A DNA stretch of 64,000 nucleotides from positions 9,052,001 to 9,116,000 of the forward strand of contig JBBCBC010000012.1 in the NCBI GenBank assembly GCA_037126765.1, read 5' to 3'. This document shows, one piece after another, positions 1 to 11,569 of this stretch. The stretch is from Stenogyne calaminthoides (lineage: Eukaryota; Streptophyta; Magnoliopsida; Lamiales; Lamiaceae). Made by a program: the position numbers and the translations under genes. The notes under the pieces were generated by a model, which ran no database searches, was not told where the DNA came from, and saw only the letters and a program-made list of their open reading frames with translations. The first letter of the stretch is position 1, and each line of letters opens with the position of its first letter.

Positions 1-1405
1 TCCAAGGTAAAGCTTGGAGAGCGGTTCATAACCGCTCTCCAAGTTAATTTTTTTTTTTTTTTAAAAGCTTGTATTTTTTGTTTTATTTTTTTGTTTAATT
101 TAATATTTTTTTGAAACTTCCTTACATCTATTTTCCAATCTTCTCTCTCCTACTTAGCATTATCCAAATTCCTACAAATTAAATTCTTAATTTTCTCATT
201 ATTTTACAATTTTTTTATTTCTAATTACACTAATCTTATTTTAAGTTTTAACTTCCAAAATTTCTAACTTTCTCATTATTAAATTTCCAGATCCAATGTT
301 ATATATTTAACCACTCTAAAAATTAACTATCTCTTTTTTCGTAGTTCTTTTATTATTCTACATTTTTTTTATTTTTAATTAAAGTTTAATTAAAATTTTC
401 AAATCTAATCTTAATGAAATTAATAATTTCTTTAAGAATTCCGCTTAACATGTGGGAACGTACATGTACTAGTTAACTTCTAAAATCCTTCATTGTATTT
501 TCTCTCCTCCCTCGTGTAACACTCTTTTCCATTCACATTCGTCACGGGAAAAATTGAACAAGCCTCTTAAACAATTGTCTCTCTTCCATCCAACTTTAAT
601 AAATATTACTCACAAATATTAAATCATTGGCAGACAAATCAAATTCAAAGTTAGTTGAAAAAAATGGATTGAACCAAACCCATTTTGACTAAAAAACCAG
701 AAAATAAATTTATGGACACTGTAAAAGAAAACCAATTAAAACTCGTTGAAATATAGGAAGATGCCACTGTTGTATTTGAAATTCGCCGGTCAATTCAAAA
801 GTTAATTTTAATTAAATTTTGTAAAGTACAAGTAAAAAATATAATTTTAATTTAATTTAATTTAATTTAAATTTAAATTTATATAAAAAAATTATTATAT
901 AAAAATGTGATTGAATTAATAAATAAGATAATTGAAATAAAGAATTTTAAAAAAAATTGTAAGAAAAAACAATTTTTAGAACATATAGAATTAATTTCAT
1001 TAAGTAAACGCAAGAAAGCAAGTGTCATAGCGGAATTGATCCCTGCTCAGGTGCCCAAGGTCCCGTGTTCGGTCCCCCATGGGAGCGAATAATTGCCTCA
1101 ATTAATTGGGAGGCTTGGTGGCTTATATATGAGATGTTTGGTGGGTCCGCTGTCTAATTTTTTATTTTTTTTTAAAAACAGCGGTTTTCAACCGCTGTCC
1201 AAATTCCTCACTTGGACAGCGGTTGAAAACCGCTGTCTAAGCTGCAATCTTGCACAGCGGTTCAAAACCGCTGTCCAAGTGTGATTTCTTGGACAGCGGT
1301 TTTTTATCGGCTGTCCAAGCTTGGACAGCTGCTACTTGGAGAGCGGTTATAACAGCTCTCCAATGTCATTTTTCACAGCTGTCCAAGCTCAAATGTGTAT
1401 TAGTG
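1..1405. mobile_element. CACTA-type DNA transposon, right part (left end outside window)
   Basis: The right end reads GTGTATTAGTG at 1395-1405, so the minus strand begins CACTAATACAC, the CACTA-superfamily terminal signature. Inward lie several 25-30 bp palindromes built on a GACAGCGGTT/AACCGCTGTC core; one related palindrome is near position 15-42, which suggests the left subterminal region starts near the window edge. The possible 3-bp target duplicate on the right is AAT (1406-1408); the left one is out of view. The interior (60-1170) is AT-rich with no credible transposase, so this is probably a non-autonomous derivative. The small ORFs at 907-1525 are chance frames through the palindromes. 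The orientation of the element is not determinable. Confidence 0.6.
1178..1390. repeat. Subterminal palindromic repeat cluster of the CACTA element
   Basis: At least five consecutive hairpin-forming units of the form TTGGACAGCGGTT-spacer-AACCGCTGTCCAA occur here. The last is the variant TTGGAGAGCGGTTATAACAGCTCTCCAA type, matching the single unit at 15-42. Such arrays are the usual transposase-binding subterminal regions of CACTA elements. Confidence 0.7.
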
Positions 1406-1408
1406 AAT

Positions 1409-2864
1409 CTGTATACGGTGGAGTTGCCCCCAAGGATCTTTTCCATCCTGGACCGAAGTCCCAGCAAGTTACAACGATATTTTCCATCGAGTAACCAAAT
1501 AATTCAATATAACATTTCCACGTAAATCATGTAGCAAGCAACAATTAAATTCACATGAATATTCAAAAATAACAAAGCAAGTAAAAATCCCACCTCAAAT
1601 CTTGATTAACCTCGTAAACACGTAAATTGATTTAATCCGTAAAATACGCGTCACCTAAAAGTATTAAATAAAATAATTTTAGGAATTTCATTATACTTCT
1701 GGATATTGAATAATTAATAACTTAATATAAAATTTAATGATATATAAAAAGAATCATACGAATACAGATTCGTTGATATTGCAAACACATACCTTCTGGA
1801 ATTATTAATATTTCTGATTAATGTGTATTTAATATAATTTTAACGATTTATAAATCATATGCCTAACACTATACTCATGGAAATTTTGAAACCAAAATCT
1901 TGGCAAAATAAACTTTGGACTCGGTCAGCGAAAATAAGAATTAGGCTTGATTGGGATATAGCACGAGGCTCTAGAGGGTTATAGCACTTTTAATTCTACC
2001 CACTGCATCAACCAATTAAATATGCCAAAATTGGTTTCGAATGATTAATAAGTATTATGCTAGCACACAAATATAAGCTAAACTAATAGTTATGACTTTG
2101 GCATCTCAAGGTTTAAAAACATGACTCATCTTTCCAATACCACTTATATAAGACACGAAGGTTCTTCCTTAATCGAAAATAATAAATAAGATAATAAAAA
2201 TATTTTAATACAAATTCCTAATCTTTAACTTGAAAAATCTAGAATACACGACCACTGTGAAAATAAAGATTTTAACCGATTTGTTTGGTTTTTATCAGAT
2301 AAAAAAAAAAAAAAAAAAAGCTAGCCGATTAACAAAATTAATAAAAAGGAACAAGAGGTACCGAGTTGGTAAGAAATAGGTGAAAGACTTTCCGTGACTG
2401 AATATCACCAGGAAGACGTTGTTAGTCAGGAGATAATTTTTTCTGAGATAAAGTTTTTGTGATTTTCTTTTGCAGAAGGGACCAGTATAAAATAGGATGA
2501 GGGAGTAAAATTCAGTTGAGATTTTTGGGCTTAGAGAAGATGAAGTCTTTCGTTTTCTACGTGGGTTTGAACGTTTGAAAAGATAGTTATCCAAAATAAA
2601 TTTAGAGAATTTTGGGGCAAAAGCATAACTATGCATTTTTTAAAGAAAATAAAATAATTAAAACTTTACACAATTTTATCTTATGCGTGTAGCAGCCAAA
2701 GAACACTATATATTTATTTATTTCTTTTATAATTTATTTTATCTCAAATATCATAATATATATGTGGACATATATATTTAATTATTTCTTTTTAATTCTT
2801 TTAATATCAATATTAATTTAAACATTTTATAACTTATGGTGATTGAAAAATCTTGGGTGTTACA
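1409..2864 (-). mobile_element. Reversed LTR (probably Ty3/gypsy type), partial
   Basis: The right edge reads GGGTGTTACA, so the minus strand begins TGTAACACCC, a common start of plant gypsy LTRs. The following bases (2865 on) are copia gag, not a polypurine tract, so this looks like a solo or broken LTR inserted in that gag. A TATA-like TATTTTATA (minus strand, near 2485-2495) and an A18 run at 2300-2318 lie inside. The left LTR boundary is not visible; the CACTA element may have landed inside it. No coding content is supported. Confidence 0.45.
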
Positions 2865-3014
2865 GGAAGAAAGTGGATTCAACTGTGTTGTCTTGAATTT
2901 TGAATTCGCTTTCTAAAGAACTTACCGATTCTTTTGTTCACACAGACTCTGTCAAACATCTCAGGGATATTATTTGTCAACGTTATGGCGAAAATAATGG
3001 TCCATTCAAATATA
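2865..3014 (+). pseudogene. Copia gag fragment (element K), truncated
   Basis: The plus-strand translation includes LNSLSKELTDSF and RYGENNGPFKYM. These match the plant copia gag (UBN2/retrotran_gag) pattern, where a 'LNS(I/V)SKE' segment is followed by 'RYG/RFG(E/D)SNGP'. The fragment is cut on the left by the reversed LTR and on the right by the element Y LTR beginning TGTTGGGG at 3015. Only about 45 residues remain. The RT fragment at 34470-36925, same strand, may be the rest of this outermost element. Confidence 0.55.
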
Positions 3015-4196
3015 TGTTGGGGAATAGTGTGCCCGGATATATTCGAGTTGCAATTAAATACAAATTTAAATTGAACAATTATTTCTAACATGAATTAACC
3101 TATTAATTCAATTAGCAAATACCAACAACAATCATGCGTACAATAATTTCACGTAAATTCCTACACATGCGGAATCTAGGAGTTTACGAGAAATGTACCT
3201 CTTGGAGTGACAACTTTGAGACGAAGGATCAACCTAAGTTCCTTCTCAAGTATGTCCCAAGTCCTTGCCCATAATCCGGTGGAGGATTCACACGAACAAT
3301 TATAACAAAGGAGAAAAAGAAAAAATATTGCACAACCTTTGTGGATTTTAATTTTTCCAAGACTGGAATTGTGTAGGGGATGAAAAATTCATCCCCTATT
3401 TATAAGAACTAGGGGGACGAAAATTTAGTGATTTAGGGTTTCGTGGGAAATTTCCTTGTATCTTCTCCAAGATACAATCTTGAATATATCTCATATATTC
3501 TATTTTTCATAAATAATCACAAAAGGTCTTTTCCTCCCATTCTTATAATATTTTCGAAATCTTTAAGTAAAGAAACAAGATTTGAGATTTCTTGAATTTA
3601 TGGGATAATCTTGTATTTCAAGAATACTTATCGTTTTCCATAAAAATCTTTTCAAGAAAATCAAGAAATTTTTTTCTCTTTTTTTCCTTTTTTTGTCGAA
3701 AATAATAGGCAAAAATTAGGCAATATTATTTTCTTCTCCTTTTCATTAATTGGACTTATATTGGTCTACTTGAGGGGCCTTTAGGAGAATTAAGATTGGA
3801 TCTCCAATGAGCTCTGAATTTCTAATATTGAGCCACAATATCATTCAACATATTAATATTAATATTCTCCACTATAAAATTAATATTGCACTATCCATCT
3901 TAATCCATATTACGATAATATGACTCCAGGTTATTATTTTTCGTGTTTAAGATTATTTAGTTCATTAATTAAATAAGCCACTGAAAAGCTTTATATTAAT
4001 TAATATATTTTTCCTTGGAGTAAAGACAACTCAACATTATTATCCATACCAGAACTTAATCCACTTGCAAGATTTGTATGATAAAACTTCTGAGCCCACC
4101 AAGGGGATAAATCAGACAAGACCTTCCTTGCACACGTTGCTCTGTATTAAATCTTAGCAATTGTCATGTAATTAATAATATTGCCCAAAATACAAA

Positions 4197-5642
4197 GTAT
4201 ATGTTGGGATATTTTTAGTTTTGATAAATTATGCCAAAACATTATCAACTTGTGTTATTTAAATTAATATACAGATAACAAGTTGAGGGGGAACGAGAGA
4301 ACAAGTTAAAGAAGAAGAAGAAGAAGAAGAAGAAGAAGAAGAAGAAGAAGAAGAAGAAGAAGAAGAAGAAGAAGAAGAAGAAGAAGAAGAAGAAGAAGAA
4401 GAAGAAGAAGAAGAAGAAGATCGGTTAGATGCGGATCACCAGGTCAGATTTATCTTTGAAACCAAGATCGGTATCTTGATATCAGATCGGTATGATCACC
4501 AGATCAGTTTATCATCGATCTACCAGCAATATCGAGATCACCGTCGCGATAACAGATCAATTTGGCAATCAGTCACCAGGTTTGAACAGATCACCAGGTA
4601 AAGATCAGATCACCATGCAGATTTGTCACAGAATCGGATCAAAAGATCGATTTAATGCTGATCGAGATCAATCTGTCGAATCGATGAACAAGTGTTTTTT
4701 AACTTGATGAACAAAGGATTTCAAAGACACCAAAAATCTACAGATCATTTCAAATGACCAGATCAAAGACCCGAGAATCGAAGCGATGAACAAGAATCCG
4801 GCTGAAATGATCGATCCGTTAGACACACAAAAGCAAATACCGATCAATAAGAAGATAACAACATATATGGATGTGACATAAAGCCGCAAACAACAACAAT
4901 AAAAAAGACAAAGAAAAATTTGGAAGATTATTAAGATGAATTTGAATATTACTCTCCAACGGTAATATTCAAATCCACACTATAAATACATTGCACTATC
5001 TTCAAAAGAAGATAATGGAGGATCTGCAAAGTGAAATTAAAGCCAAATATTCAAGCAACTCCATTCATAGAACACAGAGCAAGAAATACACACATATATT
5101 CAAAAGTGTTCTACCTTAGATCTAAGCACAAATGCTATATCCTAAGCTTAGAGAGATTTTCCCATCCTTAGCATTGAGGCTAAACAAATGTAAGGGAAAA
5201 TCTCAACCTAGTTGGAAACCAAACAAACCTTACCCAAATCAGTTTGATAGGATAAGTTTGTAGGTGAGTGTGAACTCGGTAAACATCTAGCAATCCCGAA
5301 AGGGAGGGTAATCAATCCGTGAGGGAGATAAGTCCCGCTTTGAGTGTGAACTCGATAAACATCTATAAAGCGATCCCGTGAGGGTGATAAGTCCCATTTG
5401 AGTGTGAACTCGGTAAACATCTGTTGGTTAAGTTGGTGCCCCATGAAGGGAAGAGTGGATGTAGGACTGGTTTGTCCGAACCACTATAAAAATACGCGTG
5501 TTCTTATTTGCTTTCATATTAACTGTCATACATACTTTAGCAAATCTGCATAACACACATTCAAAAAAAAAAAAAAAAATTAAGTCACCTCCCATTGAGA
5601 TTTTACGACCTTTAAATCGGGTTTTTCGGGACCATCAGTATA
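4197..5642 (+). mobile_element. Solo LTR B1 (SIRE-like copia) with TSD GTATA
   Basis: The LTR spans 4202-5637 (1436 bp). It starts TGTTGGGATATTTTTAG and ends GGGACCATCA, and is flanked by perfect 5-bp direct repeats GTATA (4197-4201 and 5638-5642). No internal retroelement sequence is attached, so it is a solo LTR. It is inserted in the Y 3' LTR. A TATA box (TATAAATA, 4981-4988) and three degenerate repeats containing AACTCGGTAAACATCT (about 5260-5425) match the copies at 17840 and 29454. Confidence 0.9.
4311..4420 (+). repeat. (GAA)n microsatellite, about 36 units
   Basis: An uninterrupted GAA/AAG trinucleotide run of 110 bp lies in the U3 part of solo LTR B1. The other copies of this LTR do not have it, so it expanded after insertion or in this sublineage. 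Confidence 0.98.
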
Positions 5643-6130
5643 GAATCGCTCTCTGATTCTAAACCCAACGTAGATCAAAGCAATAAATACTAATTACACA
5701 CAATCCTATTTAAGTGACAGAGGTTAAGAAATCAACAACACTGAGGTCTAATTCTACATCCCATAAGTCAGTACGGAAGAATTTATCTTCTCTGTAGGTC
5801 CTCTTCAGCACATCACAATGCGCTAGTGCAATCTCTTGGTCAAGACATGTCAATCTGAGCTTTGCACTTCAACTTCTACCATTGGAGTGTTCAATTCCAT
5901 CTAGGTTGTGAAGATGTACTTATTTACAAGGAACTGTTAATGTGATCTTCTGTGATCGGGTATCACCACATTAACTACAATGCAATATTTACTAATATTG
6001 AACGGTTTGCGATAAATAAATAACATTCATTCATATGTAAAGCAACAATGATAAAACATTTATATTCAGTAAATAAGAGTACATTAGCCTGTTATTACGT
6101 AAAAACATACTTTCACGTATAACCCCAACA

Positions 6131-7045
6131 ATCTCCCACTTATACTCAAAGTCTGCTTTTAAATATACTACATCACGTCTCATGTCCTACATGAACCTAA
6201 TAACATTTCTCCACTTATACTCAAAGCAGATTGGCAACGCACTTGACATCCATTCCTTCCACATGGCTCTCGAATGTTTTCTGAGGCGGACCATTTGTGA
6301 ATGGATCTGCTAGGTTATCTTCCGACGCAATCTTTGTCACCTCTATATCTCCTCTCTTAACGATTTCTCGTATAATATGGTATTTTCTTTCAATGTATTT
6401 GTTGGCTTTGTGGGCTCTTGGTTCCCTTGAATTTGCAACTACTCCGACATTATCACAAAAGATAGTAATAGTGCTGAGCAAATTTAGAACTACGTCCAAG
6501 TCCACTAAGAAGTTCTTGAGCTATACTGTTTCTTTAGCTACTTCACAAGCAACTACATATTCGACTTCCATGGTAGAATCTGCGATGCATTTATTCTTAA
6601 CGCTTCTCCATGTTACGTTGCACTTCCCAGACAGAACACACTACTTGAGGTAGATTTTCTGGAGTCTATGTCTGATTGGAAATCTGAGTCCGTGTATCCT
6701 ATGGGAATAAGACTGTCCGACTAATAAACTAACATTCTATCTTGAGTTTTTTTTTCCAGATACTTCAGATGTTTTTTAACAGCAGTCTAGTGTTCTTTTT
6801 TTGGCTTACTCTGATATCTTTCTACCATTTCTACGGCAAAGAAAATATCCGGCATCGTGCACAATATTTCATACATGAGGCTTCCAACTGCCGACGCATA
6901 TGGAATTCTCCTGATGTCATCTATCTTGTTTTGTGTCTTATGACACATTTCTTTTGACGGATGAATTCCATGTCTGAAAGGTAAGAAACCCTTCTTGGAA
7001 TCCTGCATGTTGAATCGATTCAAAACAGTGTCTATGTATGAAGCT
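6131..7045 (-). pseudogene. Element Y pol: RT C-terminus and RNase H (3' part)
   Basis: The minus strand carries copia RT C-terminal and RNase H blocks: SYIDTVLNRFNMQDSKKG (right edge), IPYASAVGSLMY, then CDNVGVVANSREPRAHKANK and EDNLADPFTNG, ending ANLL near 6221. Between the RNase H stop and the LTR lie two PPT-like copies (TATAAGTGG...). Several frameshifts separate the blocks. The right edge stops at codons for SYIDT, and the frame resumes at 19558 with the preceding codons, so LTR U entered exactly here. Confidence 0.8.
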
Positions 7046-7143
7046 CCATTGACTTTATCGTAAAATGTTATATTCTTAACTAGCAGTTACCCCACAAGAG
7101 TATGAGATCACTGTAGCAAGGGTAAGTATTTGGACCAAGTAGT

Positions 7144-8994
7144 TGTTGGGATTATACTGAAAAGTATGCTTTTTACTTTGTATAATCGAAACTGAATTTT
7201 CAGACTTATTTACTGAAATAAATTGTTTATCACTGATGCTTTAAATATGATTGAATGTTATATATATTTACTGCATAACTGTTCAATAATTAAATGCGTG
7301 TTACATCAGAAGTTAATTTAGTGATACCGGATCACGAAAGATTAAATTAACATCCCTTTTAACTAAAAAAAGTAAGCCATTCACGACCTAGATGGAAATG
7401 AACAACCATCGCGAAAGGTTGAGGTGTAAGGCTCAGATTGGTTTGTCTTGACCAAAAGATTACACTAGTGCATGACTGATGCGCTGAATAGGACCTACAG
7501 GAGGATAAATTCTTCAGAACTGAACAAGGAAGAATTAGACCTCAGTGGTTCGTTATTTCTTAACCTTCGTCCCTTAAATAGGATCACGTGGGATTGGTAA
7601 CTATTGCTTTGACTTATCATGGGTAGCGAATCAGAGAGAGATTCAATACTTTTTATCTTGGGCAATATTATTGGTCACATGTGATTGCTAAGATTTAATA
7701 CGAAGAATCGTGTGCAAGTACGCTTGCTTGATTTGCCCCCTTGGGAGGTTCATAAGTTTTATCATACCAAATCTTGCAAGTGGAATTAGTTTTCGGTATG
7801 GATAATAATGTTGAACCGTTCCTCGACCAAGGACAAAAGATATTAATTAACGGAAAGCTATTTCAGTGGCTTGAATTAATTAATGGGCTAGATAATCTTA
7901 AACACGGAAAATAATGACCGGAGCCATATTGATCGTAATATGGGTTAAGATGGATAGTCTGCAATATTAATTATGTAGTGGGATTAATTAATATTTATGG
8001 GCTTGAATTATATTGTGGCTCAATATTAGATATTCAAGATCCATTAGAAGGTCCAATCTTAATTCTCCTAAAGGCCCCCTGAGTAGCCCAACATATAGTC
8101 CAATAACTGAAAAGGTGATTAAAATAAAATAAATATTGTTGCTTAATATTTCCTCTAATTTTCGAAATATATGGATAAAAGAGGGAGAAAGATTTTCTTT
8201 GAATTTGTTATGGAATGAAGATATGTATTCTTGGAATACAAGATTATCTCATTAAATTCAAGAAATCTCCCACTTGGTTATCTATATAGTAAATTTCAAA
8301 ATTTTTGAAAATAGAGGGCAAGAAAGATTTTCTTGATTTTCTTGAAAAGATATTATGGAAGATATGTATTTCTTGAAATACAAGAATATCTCATAAATTC
8401 AAGAAGATCCAAATCTTGGATTCTTGCTTCATCAAATTTTCGAAAATAATGCCATAAAATAGAGGAGGTGGAAGTTTGTGGAATATTTTAATTATGGGAA
8501 AAAGAATATAAGGGATATATTCAAGATTTCTTGGTGACCAAGAAAAGTCTTTTCCCACATTGAAATATCACATAAATTTCGTCCACCCTCCCTCCTATAA
8601 ATAGGGGATGATTAGTTCATTCTCAAGTACAATTCCATGTGCTGGAAATATTAGCAAATCCACAAAGGTGGTGCAACAAAGTTTATTTTTTCCTTTTGTT
8701 AATTGTTCGACAAGTGTCCTTCCACCGGATAGTTGAGCAAGGGCTAAGGGAATACTTGGGAAGTCCTTTTGGTTAGTCCGTCCGACCAAAGTCACTTTGC
8801 CATCCCGAGAGGTTCGCTCACGAAACTCGTAGATTCCGCATCGTGGGTTTTTACGTGGCTTTTTATATGCATGATTTGTTGTTGCAATTATTATTTGAAT
8901 TAATATAGGATTAATTCATGCTAGTAATAATTAAAGAATTAAATTTGTATTTAAATATTCACCCCGAATAGATCTGTAAACTCATTCCCCAACA
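7144..8994 (+). repeat. 5' LTR of element C
   Basis: Begins TGTTGGGATTATACTG and ends CATTCCCCAACA. It carries a TATA box at 8596-8603 in CCTATAAATAGGGG, giving a predicted start of transcription near 8630. It is followed directly by a degenerate primer-binding site. Confidence 0.95.
8596..8603 (+). promoter_or_regulatory. LTR promoter TATA box (element C)
   Basis: TATAAATA in the context CTCCTATAAATAGGGGATGA. The identical motif is at the same offset in the 3' LTR (about 15980) and in related LTRs near 25140 and 28113. Confidence 0.6.
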
Positions 8995-8996
8995 AG

Positions 8997-9009
8997 CCGG
9001 TATCGAGTC
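8997..9009 (+). other. Primer-binding site of element C (degenerate)
   Basis: CCGGTATCGAGTC lies two bases after the LTR. The related elements have TGGTATCAGAGCC here, the complement of the initiator tRNA-Met 3' end used by plant copia elements. This copy has mutated. Confidence 0.6.
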
Positions 9010-10512
9010 ACTTTGCTTTGCTCTGAATTTTTTTAAATTGTAATTTAATTAAGTGGACATTAAATTTGAAATTGGATAGTAGAACTGTTAGATGTGTTTT
9101 TGCGGTATCCAATTGTCATGGATTTTAATGTTTTATTTTGCATGCATATAAACCGTGGTTTTTTAATTCGATTCGTTCGGATTTGTTTTTGCCTCGTGAG
9201 AAAATCCACGAGTAGACTAGAATTTGTTTGATTTGATCAATGTAATAGACTAGTCTAGATCTAAGTTTATTTATTTTTGTAAATAAATTGTAACCGGATC
9301 GGAACAAAGAGATGAAGAATTAAAGGACGAAATCCGAACCAGCGTAGCGGCACGGGCGCCGCACGCACGCTGCAGTGCGAGGCCGAAGGCCGAGCGCTGA
9401 GATGAAGGCCGCGCGCGACAGCGCGGCGCGCGCTCAAAGCCGAGCGGATGGGGCGGAAGTTGGCGCTGCGACGGGACGGGCACATGGAGACGCGTGTGCG
9501 GTACGGAGGGCGGGCGATGCTGCTGCTGACGCGGCGCGACGCTGCTGCCCGCCGCCGAGATTCGCCGACGCCGACACTCGGGCGAGGCATGCCGGGAGAC
9601 CGGCGGGCGCGGCTCACGGACGGTAAAAGCTGAGGCACTGGCGGGCGGCGCGCCTGCCGGGCAAAAGCCAGAGCACTAAGGCTGTCGCCCAGTGGCCGGC
9701 CAGATCTTGGCGTGCATCCTTTACCAAGAGCCGCTTACGTGGCGGTTCGAGACAAGTATTTTTTCTAGACAAACGAGTGGGAGAAATTCGAGACGTGTTT
9801 TTTCAAGATCAAGCCAAGAAAAATCAAACCATGACAATTGGATAATTTGTGCCCAATATGTTTATTTTTTACTGCTTTTTGCTTGATTTATTTGTGTTAT
9901 CTTATGCTTTATTTAATTTGTTTAAATGTGTTTGCATGAGGGTTGCCAAATTGAAAAATCTCAACTTCAAAATTACTAAGTATGTTTTAAATAATTAATT
10001 GACAATTTTATTCCGGATAATAAAATTGAATTAATTTTGACCTCCATGATTTATTTATTTGTGAATTCTTTTGGAGAAATTCCCCAACGGACGGTCAAAA
10101 GATAGGTTTCACATGAATGAATTCCAAACAGATGATTGTGGGTTATTACTAGTGGCGACGATGACCCTCCCAACGAGGCTCGATCAAAGCGAAATAGTAA
10201 TCCTGTATTTAATCATGGTTATTACTTAGGTATAAAATTGATATGCATATACTTCTCCGAAGTCCCTGTCAATTTTATATTGGTCAAGGGAGCCAACTAT
10301 TAATCTGGATATTAAGGGTTTGTAAATCGTTTTTGTTTGTAACCGGCTTGAATGTGTTTAAATAATGACCCACCCAACGCGGGCTTATTTAAACTGTTTT
10401 TGAGATGTTGGGTGATGCATGTTCATATTTTTTGAGATTTTAATATGATGCATGTGATCAAACCTTGTGATATATTTATGCTTATGCATATTATTGTTTA
10501 TTTCAGTTCATC
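9010..10512 (+). other. Untranslated leader of element C with GC-rich block
   Basis: A 1.5-kb leader separates PBS and gag. The block at about 9300-9720 is strongly GC-rich, in sharp contrast to its AT-rich flanks, and opens long frames on both strands that have no recognisable domain. The flanks (GACGAAATCCGAACC before; ACGAGTGGGAGAAATTC after) are conserved in the leaders of X and Y while the block itself is not. The leader ends with TTTATTTCAG (to 10506), a splice-acceptor-like sequence directly before the gag ATG; a donor-like G|GTATCC is at 9104-9110. Confidence 0.6.
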
Positions 10513-11034
10513 ATGTCGCAACCTTTTTATCCACTGTTATATACACTCAAAGAACACCAATTATCTGGAGAAAACTATAATGTTTGGAAACGAAATATGA
10601 TGCATGTCCTACCTGCACAAAAACATTATTGGATTCTTGATGTACCCAAGCCACGTATGCCTACTGATGAATCAACTGATGCGGCAAGACATGAGTATAA
10701 TATTTGGGAGCAGGCCAATGAACCCATGAAACGTGTAATCTTGACTTCACTGTCTGATGATTTGAAACACGTTCATGAAGGTGTTGAGTCCGCTGCGGAA
10801 ATTATGCAAAGTCTTGAAGAAATGTTTTCAACAAAAGACCGCATGATCGATCAGTTTAAAAACGACGACGTGGCTAGGCTGAAAATGATTGAGGGAACAC
10901 CTGTAAGGGAGCATGTTCTCAGAGTCAAGAACCATTTTCTGAAACTGGCTTATCTCGGAACTAAGTATTGTGATGAGGCCCAAATCGAATTTCTGTTGCT
11001 TACTCTGCCAAGGAGCTTCGATGACCATGGATGA
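10513..11034 (+). pseudogene. Element C gag, N-terminal part
   Basis: The frame starts at the ATG opening MSQPFYPLLYTL, a start shared with X (27007) and Y (31629). It shows the copia gag pattern: GENYNVWKRNM near residues 19-29, then a helical capsid-like segment with AAEIMQSLEEMF. The product would be the capsid that packages element RNA. The frame breaks near 11030, where compared with X about 50 bp are missing, and continues in another frame. Confidence 0.8.
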
Positions 11035-11569
11035 TCTTCAAGAAGCCTTGGAGAAAGTGGAGAAGCATTTAGGAAAGAAAGACGAAGCATTGGTGATCAA
11101 AAGCCTTTTCTCGAGATCTAGGCCAGTGGAAGACAAGTCTCAAGAAAAGGAAAATGGTCAGAACCAAAGCAAACTCATCATTAAGAAAAGTGAGAAAAAG
11201 ACGGTTAGCTGGTTGGGTGTCAAGAAAGAACCAAAAGGAATATGTTTCAATTGCGGGGAGAAAGGACATTGGAGGTCAGCCTGTTCCAATCCCAAAAGGA
11301 AAGGAAAGAAAGGTAATCCTCACTCACTAGTTGTTGAAACTTGTTTAGCGGCGTATGCCTCCCATTTATGGGTGGTGGATACGGGATCCACTGATCATGT
11401 TTGTTTCACGTTACAGGGGTTCAAAAGGACCCGACAACTAAGTGGAAGTGAGATCCTCATCACACTGGGCGATGCTACGAGAGTGGCAGCTGAAGCAGCG
11501 GGAGAAGTGCACCTGTCTTTTGAAGACAAAGTTTTAATTTTAAGAGATGTTCATGCGTTCGAGTTTTAG
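11035..11569 (+). pseudogene. Element C gag zinc knuckle and protease
   Basis: The shifted frame (open from about 10970) carries a lysine-rich stretch, the CCHC zinc knuckle CFNCGEKGHWRSAC that binds RNA, and then the aspartic protease core WVVDTGSTDHV (active site DTG) that would cleave the polyprotein. The knuckle spacing CX2CX4HX4C is intact. The frame stops at 11567-11569 in the pre-integrase linker; the following bases still encode family residues (RKNLISVSK) in another frame, so the stop is a decay lesion. Confidence 0.8.

Larger units (their letters stand above)
3015..6130 (-). mobile_element. 3' LTR of copia element Y (minus strand), interrupted
   Basis: Ends are TGTTGGGG at 3015 and CCCCAACA at 6123-6130. 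Read on the minus strand the LTR is homologous to the LTRs at 22576, 27724 and 31760. The minus-strand PPT-like GTGGGAGAT lies immediately to the right (6131-6140), so this is the 3' LTR. A solo LTR plus 5-bp duplicate occupies 4202-5642; without it the LTR is about 1675 bp, like its relatives. A minus-strand TATAAATAGGGGATG promoter motif lies near 3385-3410. Confidence 0.8.

Noticed and set aside
2295..2636. 113-codon minus-strand ORF
   Set aside because: Lies within an LTR and begins beside a poly-A run; low complexity, no recognisable domain.
9267..9638. Overlapping long ORFs on both strands of the GC-rich leader block of element C (also 25776-26336 and 28792-29242)
   Set aside because: High GC removes stop codons in all frames; frames differ between related elements and no motif is shared, so not genes.
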